Shown: one piece after another, positions 10,660 to 21,430 of the stretch
Position numbering within the stretch: the first letter of the stretch is position 1
Layout of the letters: each line of letters opens with the position of its first letter
DNA from: Aspidiotus rigidus
Lineage: Eukaryota; Arthropoda; Insecta; Hemiptera; Diaspididae
Direction of reading: 5' to 3'
Length of the DNA: 64,000 nt
NCBI GenBank assembly: GCA_035079385.1
Contig: JAVHKY010000012.1
Coordinates: 2,710,501-2,774,500, forward strand
The notes under the pieces: generated by a model
The model's input: the letters and a program-made list of their open reading frames with translations, nothing else
Told to the model about the DNA's origin: nothing
Databases searched by the model: none
Translations under genes and position numbers: made by a program

Positions 10660-13600
10660 CTAGCAAGTCCGGCGCGCCTCTTAGTTTTTTGTTTTTTCAT
10701 TTTTATCTTATTCGAGAGCGCTATATAAACAGGAATAATTTTTAAAAATCTCGGTAAATTATCTAGATATTTCTACTTTGGATATTGAAAAAAAAAAAAG
10801 TAGAAATTCTCCAGACAACTTTTTTTTGGCCCATAGTTCAATTCAATCTGCTTAGTTTTCTTTTCAAGCGTTTCTTCTTTCTTAATTTCATTCAATTTTG
10901 CACTCTTTCATTCTTTACTTGTTCTTCCATACAACCTTTTTTTTTTTTTTTTCTTTCTTTATCGTTTCCTGAGTCTTCCAAATTGTTCTCTGCCTCAGTA
11001 TCACACTCTTCCATAATGTAACTCCTCCTATTTTCGAGTTGATTTAGTTGAGACTTTGAAAATCCCTTCCTTCATTTACCTTAATTAGAAAAAAATTTCT
11101 CAAGGCCCTCAATTTATTCCTTCGAGTCCACCCACCTCCAACTAACAGTTATTCTTGACATCGAGTCCTGATTTTTGTAATTCACTATTCTCTAGGGATT
11201 CTTCTGTTAAATCCTGATGATGTTAAGAGCATTTCCAGTTTTTTATGATGTCAACTACCTAACCTAAATTTAGGTTCAATAGGAAACCTATTCCATAGGG
11301 GGAGGGATTTTTGAAAATTTTGGTGTCTCGCCATCATTTACCTAGAACGATGGTTGATATTTTTCCAAGTCCTTTTCCTGTCATATATATCTTGGAAGTT
11401 GAAATTCTTCCATGTTCCTCTCTTAAAAAATATAGCTTGGAAGTCGACAGTTTTTAAAGTTGTCCACTTGTCATAATTGCATAGGTCGATGTACAAAATG
11501 CGTTTTCAATTTCAACTCCTCTGATGGTTCAATTTTTTACAAGTTCCTCTCCTGTCATATATAGCTCAATTCCCAATATCAAAAATCTTTTCAAATCTGA
11601 CTCCTTTGATATTGAAAATTTTTCCTATCCCTTATCTATCATAATAGAGCTCAAATATCTCGATTTTTCCGAGTCCCTCCAGCTATAGTTAGCTTAATTT
11701 TCAAAATTTTATCAAATCTAATTCCTCTTTTTGGAACCCCTCCAATTTTGAATTCAATTCTCAATATCAAAACCAATCCGTCCCATAGAAGAGGATGTGG
11801 GAATTCCTTATTCAACTTTATTAAACATGTGATTGTTTTCTATTACAGCCTTCATTGAATCCTAGAAATCTGATTGGAAGCTTCATTACAATCCTTACTA
11901 TCTTATTATACAGATAATCTGAGAGTCTATCACCTTTTTTCCTGTTCTACTCTTCAAAATTAACATACTTCCTACAAAGTATTTTCTCAATTATCCTCTG
12001 ACCTGTGTAATCATTTCCAACACAGTTTCCAGCTCTCGCGACTACCTGTGTTAGTCAGTTCCATTTTCCAAATATTTCAGTTGCTTTTCTTCTTCTACTT
12101 CTTACAATGGAAGTGATTTTTGATTCAAAAAGTTGATATTGATAAGGGATCATCATATTTTGGTGACTACTATTTTCTATTTTGCCTATTAGCTCTCCTT
12201 CATTAGATACTTTCCATCATTATGTGGACATTTGGACGTCATTAGAACTTTTTGCCAAATTAATTATCCTTCAATTTGCGAAGTGCTAAATTGTATCGGA
12301 TAAAATGAGGTACGAAGTGCAAAGAGAAGGTCGTTACCGTTATAATATTAGGCTTTAGCTATTTTTTAGCTTGATTGTATCGGGTAAATTAGGTATGTGA
12401 TGGATTTCGTCTGAAGCCTTCTTCTAGGGAACTGAGGTATGTTTTATGCGCTACTTTTATTCCATTCTTCAGGGTTTTCCGAAACTCTTCATATTTGTTG
12501 ATATTATTTATGATAATATTCTTTTTCAACTTTCGTTGTGCCCTTTTCTTAGAATCGTACCCCCTACTTTTCCTGAATACATCCCTCTCAATTTCTCACA
12601 TCATGTGTCTATAGTTGGAATTCTGATTAGGTTTAAGCTCACACTTTTCTACGCTCATCTGTACAAAACGTATCTTTTATTTGATTCTCAGTTCACATCG
12701 GTTGCCCTCAATATGATCAAACTGATTGCGCGCCTAAAAACTGCACCCTTTCACCCAAAATTAAGGACCCCACCTTGTAACTACGTACTTACGACCATAA
12801 AAACTTTCATTATTTCTTAATCCTAGCTTAATTCTTGTATCACTCACATAAAAAAACAACCCTGCAACAAACTTGGAATCATTAAAAGTTAACCTATCCT
12901 CAGTCTTCAGCGAACAGAAACTCCCACCATAAAGAGGTTATTTTTGCTCGATATAGAATTGGTCACTCTCAACTTGAACATTCTCATCTCCTCCTGGGTT
13001 TCCATGCTCTACCTTCATGTAAATCTTATTATGCAGATAATCTGATAATCTATCATCTTTTTTCCTGTCCTACTCTCCAAAATCAACGTACTTCCCACAA
13101 TATAATCTCAGTCTCATCCTCTGTCCCATGTAATCATTCCCAACACGGTTTCCAACTCCCGCAACTACCTATGGCACTTAATTACTCCAACTTATACATA
13201 TCCATTTTCTTTCTCCTGCCTTAAAATTTGAGTACCACCATCTGACTCAATTGCTACCTCTTCTTCCAATCATCTTCCCTATCCTCACGTTCTTTTTGTT
13301 TGTTTCTCACTCCACTCCAGTTATTCTTATTTTCAGAATACAACCATAATACCATTTTACAAATATTTTAATCGCTTTTCTTCTTCTACTTCTTACAATT
13401 GAAGTGATTTTTATTCAAAAAGTTGACACTGATAAGGGATTCTCATATTTTTATGACTACTATTTTCTATTTTACCTGTTGGCTCTCCTTCATTAGATAC
13501 TTATATTATCAAGATTATAATTATATGGACATTGTGACATCATTAAAACTTTTTGTCGAATTCATTTTTCTTATCTCACGTCCAAGAAAGTTAGCCACCT

Positions 13601-14203
13601 TTTATCGAGACTTTGGACATCTAACCAGAGGTGAGGTTGTTTAAAGAGGCGAGGTAATCGATGTAAGGTTGAATCGTTGGTATGTTTTATTTTGCTAGGC
13701 AATTCATTTTACGCAGATAGATAAATTCGATGCTCGATGTAGAATTGAATTGTTTTTTTTTTTTCTTCCTTCAAATTTGCTAGGTAATTCATTTTACTCT
13801 TATATCTATATACAGTAATAGAATGCACGTATAATATTCGGTTTTAGCTATTTTTTAGCTAAATTGTATCGGGTAAATTAGGTATGAATCGCGGTGAGGA
13901 AAAGCGCACAGTTTTTAGTATTATAAAATGGAGAACTTTTACACGCACGTTTGTGATAAGCACGTTTGTGATAATGAATCGTTGCACTTAAATAACCAAT
14001 ATAATTTTCTATTTTCTATTTTGCCTGTTAACCTTCAGTCGCTGTGACGTCATTAGAATTTCACGAATATTTTTTCTTATAATTTGCTAGGCAATTCATA
14101 TATATAGTAATAGAATACACGCGTTAGCTATTTTTTAGCTAAATTGTATCGGGCAAATCAGGAATGAGAGGCAAAGGGTCATTTAGCTTTTTAGTATATT
14201 AGA
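10660..14203 (-). mobile_element. Helitron, non-autonomous, ~3.54 kb
   Basis: Read on the minus strand, the 5' end is TCTAATATACTAAAAAGC (TC at 14203-14202) and the 3' end is GGCGCGCCGGACTTGCTAG (CTAG at 10663-10660). These are the expected Helitron termini: 5' TC, 3' CTRR, and a GC-rich palindrome a few bases upstream of the 3' end. The flanking bases are A on the 5' side and T on the 3' side, the known Helitron insertion site, with no target duplication. A 149-bp relative with the same ends lies at 30192-30340. The interior is AT-rich, contains internal direct repeats, and shows no Rep/helicase coding on either strand. It therefore relied on proteins supplied elsewhere. Confidence 0.85.
11905..13560. 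repeat. Diverged internal duplication inside the Helitron
   Basis: A segment at about 11905-12235 recurs at about 13035-13550. Shared words include TTTTTTCCTGTTCTACTCT or close variants, GTAATCATTCCCAACACGG-type text, CTTTTCTTCTTCTACTTCTT, and CTCTCCTTCATTAGATAC. The second copy carries about 180 bp of extra sequence in its middle. A second dispersed word, TAGCTATTTTTTAGCTAAAT plus ATCGGGTAAATTAGGTATG, recurs near 12350, 13850 and 14125, with a partial copy near 12290. Internal repeats are common in non-autonomous Helitrons. Confidence 0.7.
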
Positions 14204-14830
14204 TGGGTTCACGTACCTCAAGTCAAGACAGCGTGGCGAGCTTATATACTGGGACTGCCAGAAAAGGAGGTCGGGCGAATGTACCGCCAGGGCGGTAACA
14301 CTGGCAAGCACGAGGCTGTTAGATCTGATCAGTGTAGTATCTGGGCCAACAACGTCGTAGCATAGTCATCCTCCAAACCCTGATAGCGTCAAGGCGCAGG
14401 TTGTAGTTGAAGGTGTGAAGCAGTTAGCGGAGTCGCAGCGAACGCTACCACCCTCAGCAATAATATGCGATGCTATGGCCGGTGTGTCGCAGCGGGTACT
14501 GAGTCAACTACCGGAAAGGGAAAACTTGCGACAGACTATTTGTCGACAGCGCCGGGTTAACCTACCCCCCAACCCAAAGTCTCTTGAAGAACTTGCGGCC
14601 CTTCCAGACGAATATGCGAAGACATCACCAGTACGACCAATACGCGGACAACGATGATGAACTGACGTATCTTCGATTAATGGGCGGCACTATCGAATTA
14701 TCGTAATATATGTGACATTAGAAGCAATAATAATTGATACTAATGAACTGAAATCATTTCGGATTGTCGGGTGTTGTAGTTTCGGGAAATTGAATGTCGG
14801 GAAAAAAAATGTCGGTTTTTTTTCGGGAAT

Positions 14831-15529
14831 TTTAAACGAAACCCTTTTTGACGTCTATCAATGATCTTACTGTATATTGGATCATTTAAAATTGTAAAAT
14901 CGAAGGCATATGTATCGATGTACCAGTCGATTTCAACTCGAACCATAATCGGAATCCGAAGCATATCATGTTTAAATGACAAATTTTCCTGAAAACAGAT
15001 TAGATATTATAACATCATCAGCTATAAATACTTGTAAAACATTGTTTCTAAATTGCGATGTTTTTGTTTTGTAAAGAGAAAATAGATTGTTCTACCAAAA
15101 AAAATCCTGAAAGTTCAAAACCTCCCCCCAATACTGGATCAAAGTGAAACTGAGCATATATTATGATGTTAAGTCTGTTTCGGTAGCAAAGTATCACTAT
15201 TACGATGAGTATCCAATTCATGATTCTTCTTCTGTTTTTCACTATTGATAGAAAATTATCTCAACGAAGAATCTAGAATCTACAAATGAACCTACGTTTT
15301 ACAATGACATTGATCGAAGATGTTAAAAAAATCAGAATTCTCTCGACGTGCACGCTTACAAGACTAGCTACGGGAATAACTCGATTTCACAGAATTGCCT
15401 CGTTTCTCAATTTTTCATAATCGCTTCAGCTCAATTTTTGTGAGAAAGAACAGTGACGTGTTCGAAATAAATGGTGAATTTAGCCGAGATTTTATTCGAA
15501 AAATGTGATGTCTTCGTTATTCCGGTGCC
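14831..15529. other. No gene recognised
   Basis: AT-rich sequence with only short open frames. I see no repeat or domain signature here. Confidence 0.5.
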
Positions 15530-16020
15530 ATGCATTCAAAATACGAGGTCTCTCTATGGAGGAGGGCTCCAGAGCGCTCTTTGAACTTTTGGCCACTTCT
15601 ATTTAAATGATCGGCAAAGGCTGACTCATCCAAGGGCCCTTCTCCCACGCCTTTTTATGCTCAGCGATTCTTATTTGAAACTGACGGTCAGCCATCCCTA
15701 CATAGACTCCGGGGCAACCGTTGCAGGCTACACCAACTTTTTACAGTATTGAGGTTGAAAAAGACCGGCCGAAAGCCAAAAGGACGGAGGACACAGCCCA
15801 AGTGCAATGAAAACCTGCCCAGGAAAGGAAGTCTGATCTAACGTTTTCTGCTATCTAGCGGGCGGTGAATCTCTGGGGAGGGAGGTTTTGGAATCGAGGT
15901 ATTTCCTAGTACCCGTTACCATTAAGTCGATGTCCATCGTGACCTGATTCACTCTGGCCAGGTGCTTGATCGTTACAAGTTCGTTCTGGAGAGTATCCTG
16001 ACTCAAGGGAATATTATGAG
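15530..16020 (-). pseudogene. Penelope-like fragment (PLE-B), C-terminal part
   Basis: Minus-strand reading from 16020 downwards gives a post-palm PLE segment with NIPLSQDTLQNELVTIKHLA (about 16018-15959) and VTMDIDLMV, then an acidic/basic linker. A GIY-YIG-type segment follows around 15740-15680 with CNGCPGVYVGMADRQFQIRI and AEHKKAWEKG. The signature glycine turn is altered (GMAD for GETG), and a frameshift follows near 15640. It is closest to PLE-E among the copies here. The 5' side is cut at about 16021 by the inverted-repeat element. Not functional. Confidence 0.85.
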
Positions 16021-16021
16021 T

Positions 16022-16872
16022 AGAGAACGAATTTTCGGTGCTAAAAAATTCTACAATTTGGTGACAAAAAGGCAAATTTCTTTTTTATTCGGTATTAAAG
16101 AAAAAAGACATACAGAAAAACGAAAAATGCAGAAATTTTTAAACAAATCGAACGTGAAATATAATTACCAGGCATAAATTACGAGTGATATCAATATCAT
16201 TGATGTAGAGACAACAGTGTTTAAAAACCGTTATTCTTCTTCGTGGAAACGGCTTCAAATTTCTCTTTCAAAACCTATCCCTTCGATCCTCGAATAGTAT
16301 GAATTTCTTGCCGAACGTTTTCGAGAACGTCAATTTGTCTAATTTGGTGATAGCAGCATGCAAAGAAGCGCAGTATGAGTTGATGAATGCTAAGTCAGTC
16401 GATAGTTTTTTTCTCTTCTTAAGCAGTTCTTGCAATTGTTCTAAGTGCTTTGAGCCGTCCGCTGGTAACTCGAGAATGAGGCCTGAAAATTTAACAAACT
16501 GCTGTGCGAAAAAAAGCGCAGCATTTATCCAGGTACCCCATTCTCGTGATCACGACTTCGGGGGGAGGGAGCAATTCATCATTTCCCGGTAGAGATTCAC
16601 TCTGGCCGGACATTTGAGGAATATCTTTCTCGTCCAACTTATTAGAGGATTAATGCTACAGTATTGTAACTTTGTTTCCCCATCTGATACACTCGATTCG
16701 GTAATTTTTCGGTTTTTAGTCACTTCTCGGTGTTTATTTCATTTTCGTCAAATTTCGGTGAGACAAAATTTTGTTTGCAGGTCCCAAACCCTCCAATTCG
16801 TGCTCATCTCTTATTAGAACTTGTTTAGTGCTTATGGAAATGGTCCGTTAAATACCGGGGAATCCGTTCTCT
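16022..16872 (+). mobile_element. Short inverted-repeat element ('IR-851'), copy 1
   Basis: An 851-bp unit beginning AGAGAACGAATTTTCGGTGC and ending with the reverse complement of AGAGAACGGATTCCCCGGTA, i.e. imperfect terminal inverted repeats. The same sequence recurs at 59517-60290 (same orientation, 3' truncated) and at 23402-23739 (opposite orientation, one end only). It carries no transposase. I could not fix a target duplication. It sits between PLE-B and a Gypsy fragment. A MITE-like, non-autonomous DNA element is the simplest reading; the superfamily is unknown. Confidence 0.65.
16299..16592 (+). other. 97-codon open frame inside IR-851, doubtful coding
   Basis: A 97-codon frame with a cysteine-rich centre (SSSCNCSKCFEPSAGN). 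The copy at 59790-60083 keeps the same length and frame. However, the two differ at 11 residues, most nucleotide differences change the amino acid, and no homologous domain is apparent. That pattern is what two drifting copies of non-coding DNA would give. I list it because both copies remain open. Confidence 0.25.
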
Positions 16873-16899
16873 GATTATATATATAAGGAAACCTGAAAT

Positions 16900-17760
16900 T
16901 TTTGGCGATGATCTGTGACCTCTAAAACGTCGAGAAAGTTCATTTGCCCCTCTTTCTGTCACAACTGTGATGGATGTAGTACTCGCTTTTCTACAAAAAG
17001 TCGGTAAAAAAGCCCGTTTTTATCGACTACGAATGTCAAGAGGCTTTTGTTCACGTGAAAAAGAAGCTGTGCTCACCGCCTATATCAACATTTCCAGAGC
17101 CTGGGAAAGCATTTGTGTTGGATACAGACAGTAGTAATTTGCCATTGGGGCCGTACTATCTCAAGTAGACATTTCTGAAGAAAAGCCTATCGCATATTAC
17201 AGCAAAGTTCTGACCAGGGCTGAGCAAAATTATTGCGTCACCAGAAGAGAACAATTGGCAGTTGTCAAAGCTTTCAAACATTTTCACAATCACTTGTATG
17301 GACAGAAATTTTTATTAAGAACTGACCACGCTGCTCTCTAGTGGATAATGTCATTCAAGGAACCAGAAGAGCAGATTACAAGATGGACCCAATATTACAT
17401 ACACCTTTGACATACGACACCACAAGGGAAAGATCCATCAAAATGCCGACGCTTTGTCGCGAAGGCCCATGTCTAGAAGAATTCAATTATTGTGACAGAC
17501 AGGATCAGAAGGAAATTGCCATCAAGAACACTCGATTTGATACCAACTTGAATATGAGAGATGCCCAAATGCAATATCAAGATATTGCCTTTATTCTGAG
17601 GAGAAAGGAAGAAAACATTCGACCAACGTGGCAGGAGATCACTTCAAAGTCAGTCAACTGTAAGATTCTGTAGTCTTAGTAGGACTCCCTAAAAGTTGAA
17701 CAAGGAATCCTTTACAGAATCTGGGGATCTGTTGACGGTCTTAAAACTCGGCAAAAATGA
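16900..17760 (+). pseudogene. Ty3/Gypsy pol fragment: RT end, RNase H, start of integrase region
   Basis: From about 17030 the sequence reads as the Gypsy RT/RNase H junction (ECQEAFVHVKKKL), then the RNase H domain: AFVLDTDSSN (catalytic D), IGAVLSQ after a one-base frameshift near 17140, IAYYSKVLTRAEQNY, and LLRTDHAAL followed by a stop near 17340. IHQNADALSRRP follows at about 17438-17472. The spacer/zinc-binding region of integrase begins at about 17673 (WDSLKVEQGILYRIW). Frameshifts and stops near 17140, 17340, 17410 and 17490 inactivate it. Upstream (16905-17030) is a weaker, frameshifted RT thumb. No LTR was found next to it. RNase H would remove the RNA template during reverse transcription in the active element. 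Confidence 0.88.
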
Positions 17761-19009
17761 ACCGTGTTGATAATATCCCCATCGGAATTTTCTCAGGTTT
17801 TTAGCAACACATCAGGTTACAAACATTCAGTATAATTCTCTTTCAAGCGAACGAAAATTTGGGCCGGGTTAGACATGTAAATACAATTCATGTCAGAAAA
17901 AATTGATTTGTAGCCTTATTACAACAGACCGCAAATACGTTATCGTACGTACACGAGATTAATATCATTTTAAAGCTCGCGTTGAAAGGCAAAGACATGC
18001 ACGTCCAAGAAGACGAGATGTGGAAACGTGAACGGCGCGACCGAAACATGCAGGGATTCCGATATACACTCATGTCTGAAGTAATCGGTTGAGATAATTT
18101 TTCGTCTCGGGCGACTCTTTGAACTGCGCACATCCATTTTGCCATAATCTAATTAATTTACGGTTACCTGTCAGTTACTATCTACCTTGTTTCAATCAGC
18201 TTAACACGCGCCTAAAGAGCGCATATTACCAACTAATGAAAGCGTTCAGCGTGATTCTTCCTTTTCTGTTCGGTTTTCAACATTTTCAACTCTCAACGTT
18301 CTCCTTATGGGCAAACATTATTCTCGGCTCAGTTGAACTCGACCTTTAAATAATTATTTAAATTTTAGAGGCTCAGTACATTCACACGTGCCTTGTACTT
18401 AGCATATGTAGTGGGTACGTAATATGAAGTACGTAACATTATTATTTATTACCAAATTTAGGTTTTAACACGTATTAGTTAGTGCACGTAAGTTGCATAT
18501 GTACACACAAGAAAATTTTTGGAGGCTATGACAAACTGTTATCAGAACTCAGTGCGAATGATAATTCTATGCACGAGGATATTATAGACATTTAATTTCG
18601 TATTTCTTAAATCTCATATCGCGCGCACAACCTCTAAGACTAAACGAGATCAGCTGGCAGCTTATTTTATAAAAATCATTGAAGAAGATTGAAATAGAAG
18701 TTCGGTAAGCCAGCCTTTCAATGGCATATTTTACCATTTAATTGAGTGGTCTCTGTTCGAAATTTGAATAAATTTAATTTTGCATCTCATAGCAGCCCAG
18801 TTTGGGTCCGCTGAATCCAGTCACCTATCGCACACCTTACGAGAGTATGATTGTGCTTTAGAATATTTCAAGCTACTGGCTTTAGGGGAGCTCACTCGCT
18901 ACTAATAGAATATTATTAATTTTAACTCTTGTCAACCATTTAATGTTAAATTCAATACTGCCTTAAATTTAAAACGTAATTATATTTCCAGTTCTGACCG
19001 ACCCTATTT
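17761..19009. other. No gene recognised
   Basis: AT-rich sequence, with open frames at 17888-18145 (minus) and 18119-18349 (plus) that overlap each other and match nothing. No repeat structure noted. Confidence 0.5.
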
Positions 19010-19560
19010 TCCATGATTAAATGATCCATAAATTGAAATGTATCCTTCAGATGAATGGGTATCCTAGTAAATTTATCAAAAAAGTCTGAACTCCTCCCTC
19101 GTCAGTCCCATAATGATAATATAAAATTTTTTTCTATTCCATATGTAGGCTTTACTCTCAGTGAAAATATCAAAATTACGTTTGGTAACCATAACACCAG
19201 CAGAGAAAAGTTCTTCAGTACCCAATAAACTAAAGTCTGGTGTCGTTTATTCTATCCCGTGCGTAAAGTGTCCTTCTGTATAATGTGTGGGAGAATACTA
19301 GTCAATTATGAAAAGCTCGTCTCAACCAACATAAGAATGACATCAAAAACAAGAAGGATCACACTAACCACGCTCTTGAAACAGGGCATGTCTTGATAAT
19401 GCAAAAATTGTAGGAAGAGAAGAGATAAATAAGAAGAGAAAGATTCTGGAGGTTATCAATATTGTCAAGAACGAACATTGCGTTAATTTCAAGACGGACA
19501 CTAATGGACTTGCCGATTCTTATAAAACGGTGATTCAACAATACTCGTCATACTAATCAC
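19010..19560 (+). pseudogene. Penelope-like fragment (PLE-C), GIY-YIG end
   Basis: Plus-strand reading with frame changes gives the PLE linker (FFSIPYVGFTLSENIKITFG, about 19130-19190), then the endonuclease start GVVYSIPCVKCPS (about 19240-19280), and a degraded GIY-YIG core (CVGE near 19290). It continues with HKNDIKNKKDHTNHALETGH (about 19328-19390), NAKIVGREEINKKRKILEVI and a C-terminus ending near 19556. Multiple stops and frameshifts make it a pseudogene. It is distinct from the PLE-A/B/E subfamily. The RT domain is missing, so only the 3' part was inserted or kept. A hammerhead-like motif follows at 19651. Confidence 0.8.
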
Positions 19561-19650
19561 CCTTTCTCTCTTCTTCTTCTCATGTATATTTTGATGATCT
19601 GTAATTGACCTGTTTGCCCTCTTTGTTAGTTTATCGTTCTAATTCCTCAC

Positions 19651-19681
19651 CTGATGGTGTCTGCTATGCGGACGAAACGTC
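19651..19681 (+). ncRNA. Hammerhead-ribozyme-like motif after PLE-C
   Basis: CTGATGG, then a possible stem II GTCTGC-TAT-GCGGAC, then GAAACGTC. The spacing and the GAAAC box match the hammerhead core; the last base of the first box is G instead of A, which would be expected to harm activity. Its place about 90 bp downstream of a PLE C-terminus fits the known location of hammerheads in Penelope-like elements. Confidence 0.5.
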
Positions 19682-19768
19682 GTGAGATAAAAACCTAATT
19701 TGTGGATTCTAGTGTCGATCTTTCAATTTTTACATACTTTAACGTATCCACGTTTAAATTTAAACTTG

Positions 19769-20130
19769 TGACAATTCATTTAGCCAAAAAAATTTCGAAT
19801 GTCTAAAAAGGGGGGGTGGTGATACTTTACAAATGGAACCTTATTCCAAAGGAGGGGAGGAAGCACAAAATACAAAATTCGCGGCACAATTCAGCAAAAA
19901 TCGATCACAATTCATTTGGCCAAAAAAAATCAAATGTCAAAAAAGGGAAGTATGGTGACACTTTACAAATGGAACCTTATTCCAAAGGAGGAGAGAAAGC
20001 ACAAAACGTAAAATTTGCGGCACAATTCGGTACAAATCGCGAGTACAATTTATTTTGCCGGATAAAAATCCAAAACTCACAAACGGGCTGATATTTCACA
20101 ATCTGAATTCCATTTTGGTGCAGAGGAGGA
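19769..20130 (+). repeat. Tandem repeat, ~137-bp unit, about 2.5 copies
   Basis: ACAATTCATTT-type starts occur at 19771, 19907 and (diverged) 20045. The first two units share CTTTACAAATGGAACCTTAT and TCCAAAGGAGG and the third is degenerate. No element affiliation seen. Confidence 0.8.
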
Positions 20131-20497
20131 AGAATTTATTTTGCCGTATAGACGGCTTGTCTGACAAAGTTTGGCAAGGAACGCAGGAAATCTATACTAT
20201 GGGACAAATTTAATTTTGATTGATGATATCAAATTGAAAATTTGGGACTATCACCAAAGATTTTCCCTCCTACAACTTGAAAACTGGAATTCTTTCAAGT
20301 TTTCATTGTATTGTACACAACTTGAGGGTCAATATTCTAAGAGGGAATCTGTTCTATAATTTTTCTTTAAAAAGTATATAGGTATTACTTTTTGTCCGCT
20401 GTCTGGTAGAAAGGCCGAAATTAGATAACCTAAAAAGAATTTTGTATTGGGGAAGAAATTTCTTTTTTTCTCTTCCTTCTTCTCTCTCTTTTTTTAT

Positions 20498-20498
<1 letters not shown>

Positions 20499-20531
<33 letters not shown>
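20499..20531 (+). repeat. GA microsatellite
   Basis: About 15 uninterrupted GA dinucleotides after a T/C-rich tract (20458-20496). Simple sequence repeat; no further role indicated. Confidence 0.95.
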
Positions 20532-20534
<3 letters not shown>

Positions 20535-20944
20535 CATTTGAAGTAGGAATAAAATCCCCAAGTACAATGATTAAGCCGTTTAAATCCACCATACCACGGT
20601 GGCCCATCTGGGAAATACAAAGCCGTGCCCAAAGAATACAGAGAAGATTCATCGCCGGAATTCTGTATTTTTGTTATGGAATAAGACATTAGAACTTAAC
20701 GGTGCTACTTCGATATGCGGTCTACCTATTTTTTACTGAACATTTTGACTTCAGTATGAGGTCTACCGAATCTAGTGGGCAGTTTATGTAGGAAAACAGA
20801 AATTTAATGATAGGTACAGATAATAAAATCGCAGATACATGTAACACAGCCACGTCAACGTCTTGTCGGTCGAATAGGGCAACATATAAGCTTTGTCAAT
20901 GCTTTAGAATTTTGCAACTGCTAAGTTTTATCAAGTTTGTAAAA

Positions 20945-21430
20945 AATAACTTGCACATCTATATGAGGGCCACTCGTCTGAGTGGATGACGGAGCCCATT
21001 GCACACTCTCGTTCAATAACAGGAATCAAGGTAGCTTTATCACGTTGCTCGACCCAGAAGTATCGCCAATCGTTCCCCTGCTTCAAACCGAAAACTCAGG
21101 GACCGTCAACGTGATTTCTATGGTTTCTCTGAGTGTTAACCTCCGCGTCACTATCCTCCGGATTGGCAGGATTATCTCCCGGTAACAATCTTCCACGTTT
21201 GCCGGCGAAACGTGTCTCGTCAATTTGTATAGGTTCTAAGTGCGTTCCCACCATTTAAGGACGATCACGTGCTATTCTGGTACAGACTTCCCGGCACATA
21301 TTGAACCAGTCCGTCACAGTCCCCGGACTTCTGCCTATCAACAGCTCCACAGTCGTCAACGGGATATCCATTATGAATAACAAAATAATTTCCAGAATTT
21401 CGCATAACTTCATAGTTTGCAAGTAAGTCG
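20945..21430 (-). pseudogene. ISXO2-like / Merlin-type transposase fragment
   Basis: One minus-strand frame, from about 21430 down to 20945, reads through two in-frame stops (TAA near 21257, TGA near 21097) as the catalytic region of an ISXO2/IS1595-type DDE transposase, the family of eukaryotic Merlin elements. Recognisable parts are VELLIGRSPGTVTDWFNMCR, EPIQIDETRFAGKRGRLLPG (IDET holds the first catalytic aspartate), an acidic/polar loop, WVFGLKQG-like text, WRYFWVEQRDKATLIPVIER and VIHSDEWPSY (second catalytic aspartate). The C-terminal E-containing part is not recognisable beyond 20945. In active elements this enzyme cuts and joins the transposon ends. No terminal inverted repeats were found. 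The family call is confident; the copy is dead. Confidence 0.85.

Larger units (their letters stand above)
10625..14657 (+). pseudogene. FLYWCH zinc-finger / MULE-type transposase N-terminus, interrupted
   Basis: The coding sequence starts at ATG 10625, runs 35 bp to 10659, and resumes in the same frame at 14204 once the Helitron is removed. The joined segment matches a FLYWCH zinc finger: a start like GSKLVIDGFTYL across the junction, then YWDCQKRRSGEC (first cysteines), and a distal HSHPP with the paired histidines. It is followed by the linker usual in arthropod FLYWCH-MULE proteins (14415-14657), with REN, RR, NLPPNPKSLEEL and DEYAKT motifs. There is one in-frame stop just before the HSHPP motif and another at 14655. 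The MULE catalytic domain is absent. FLYWCH fingers bind DNA, and in transposases probably the element ends. The family call is firm. Confidence 0.85.
10395..14830 (+). mobile_element. MULE-like DNA transposon remnant with inverted repeats, split by a Helitron
   Basis: Two diverged inverted repeats bracket the region. On the left, about 10395-10457, is CCCGAAAAAATAATCCCGAC followed by TTTTTTCCCGACGTTCAGTT. On the right, 14783-14830, is its reverse complement around GAATGTCGGGAAAAAAAATG. Between them is a FLYWCH-type transposase N-terminus. Excluding the nested Helitron (10660-14203), the remnant is only about 0.9 kb, so the catalytic part is deleted. I did not identify an exact target duplication, and the true outer ends may lie slightly further out. 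That the inverted repeats and the FLYWCH fragment belong to one element is inferred from their nesting. Confidence 0.6.

Noticed and set aside
20982..21185. Plus-strand 67-codon frame
   Set aside because: Antisense to the ISXO2/Merlin-like transposase relic.
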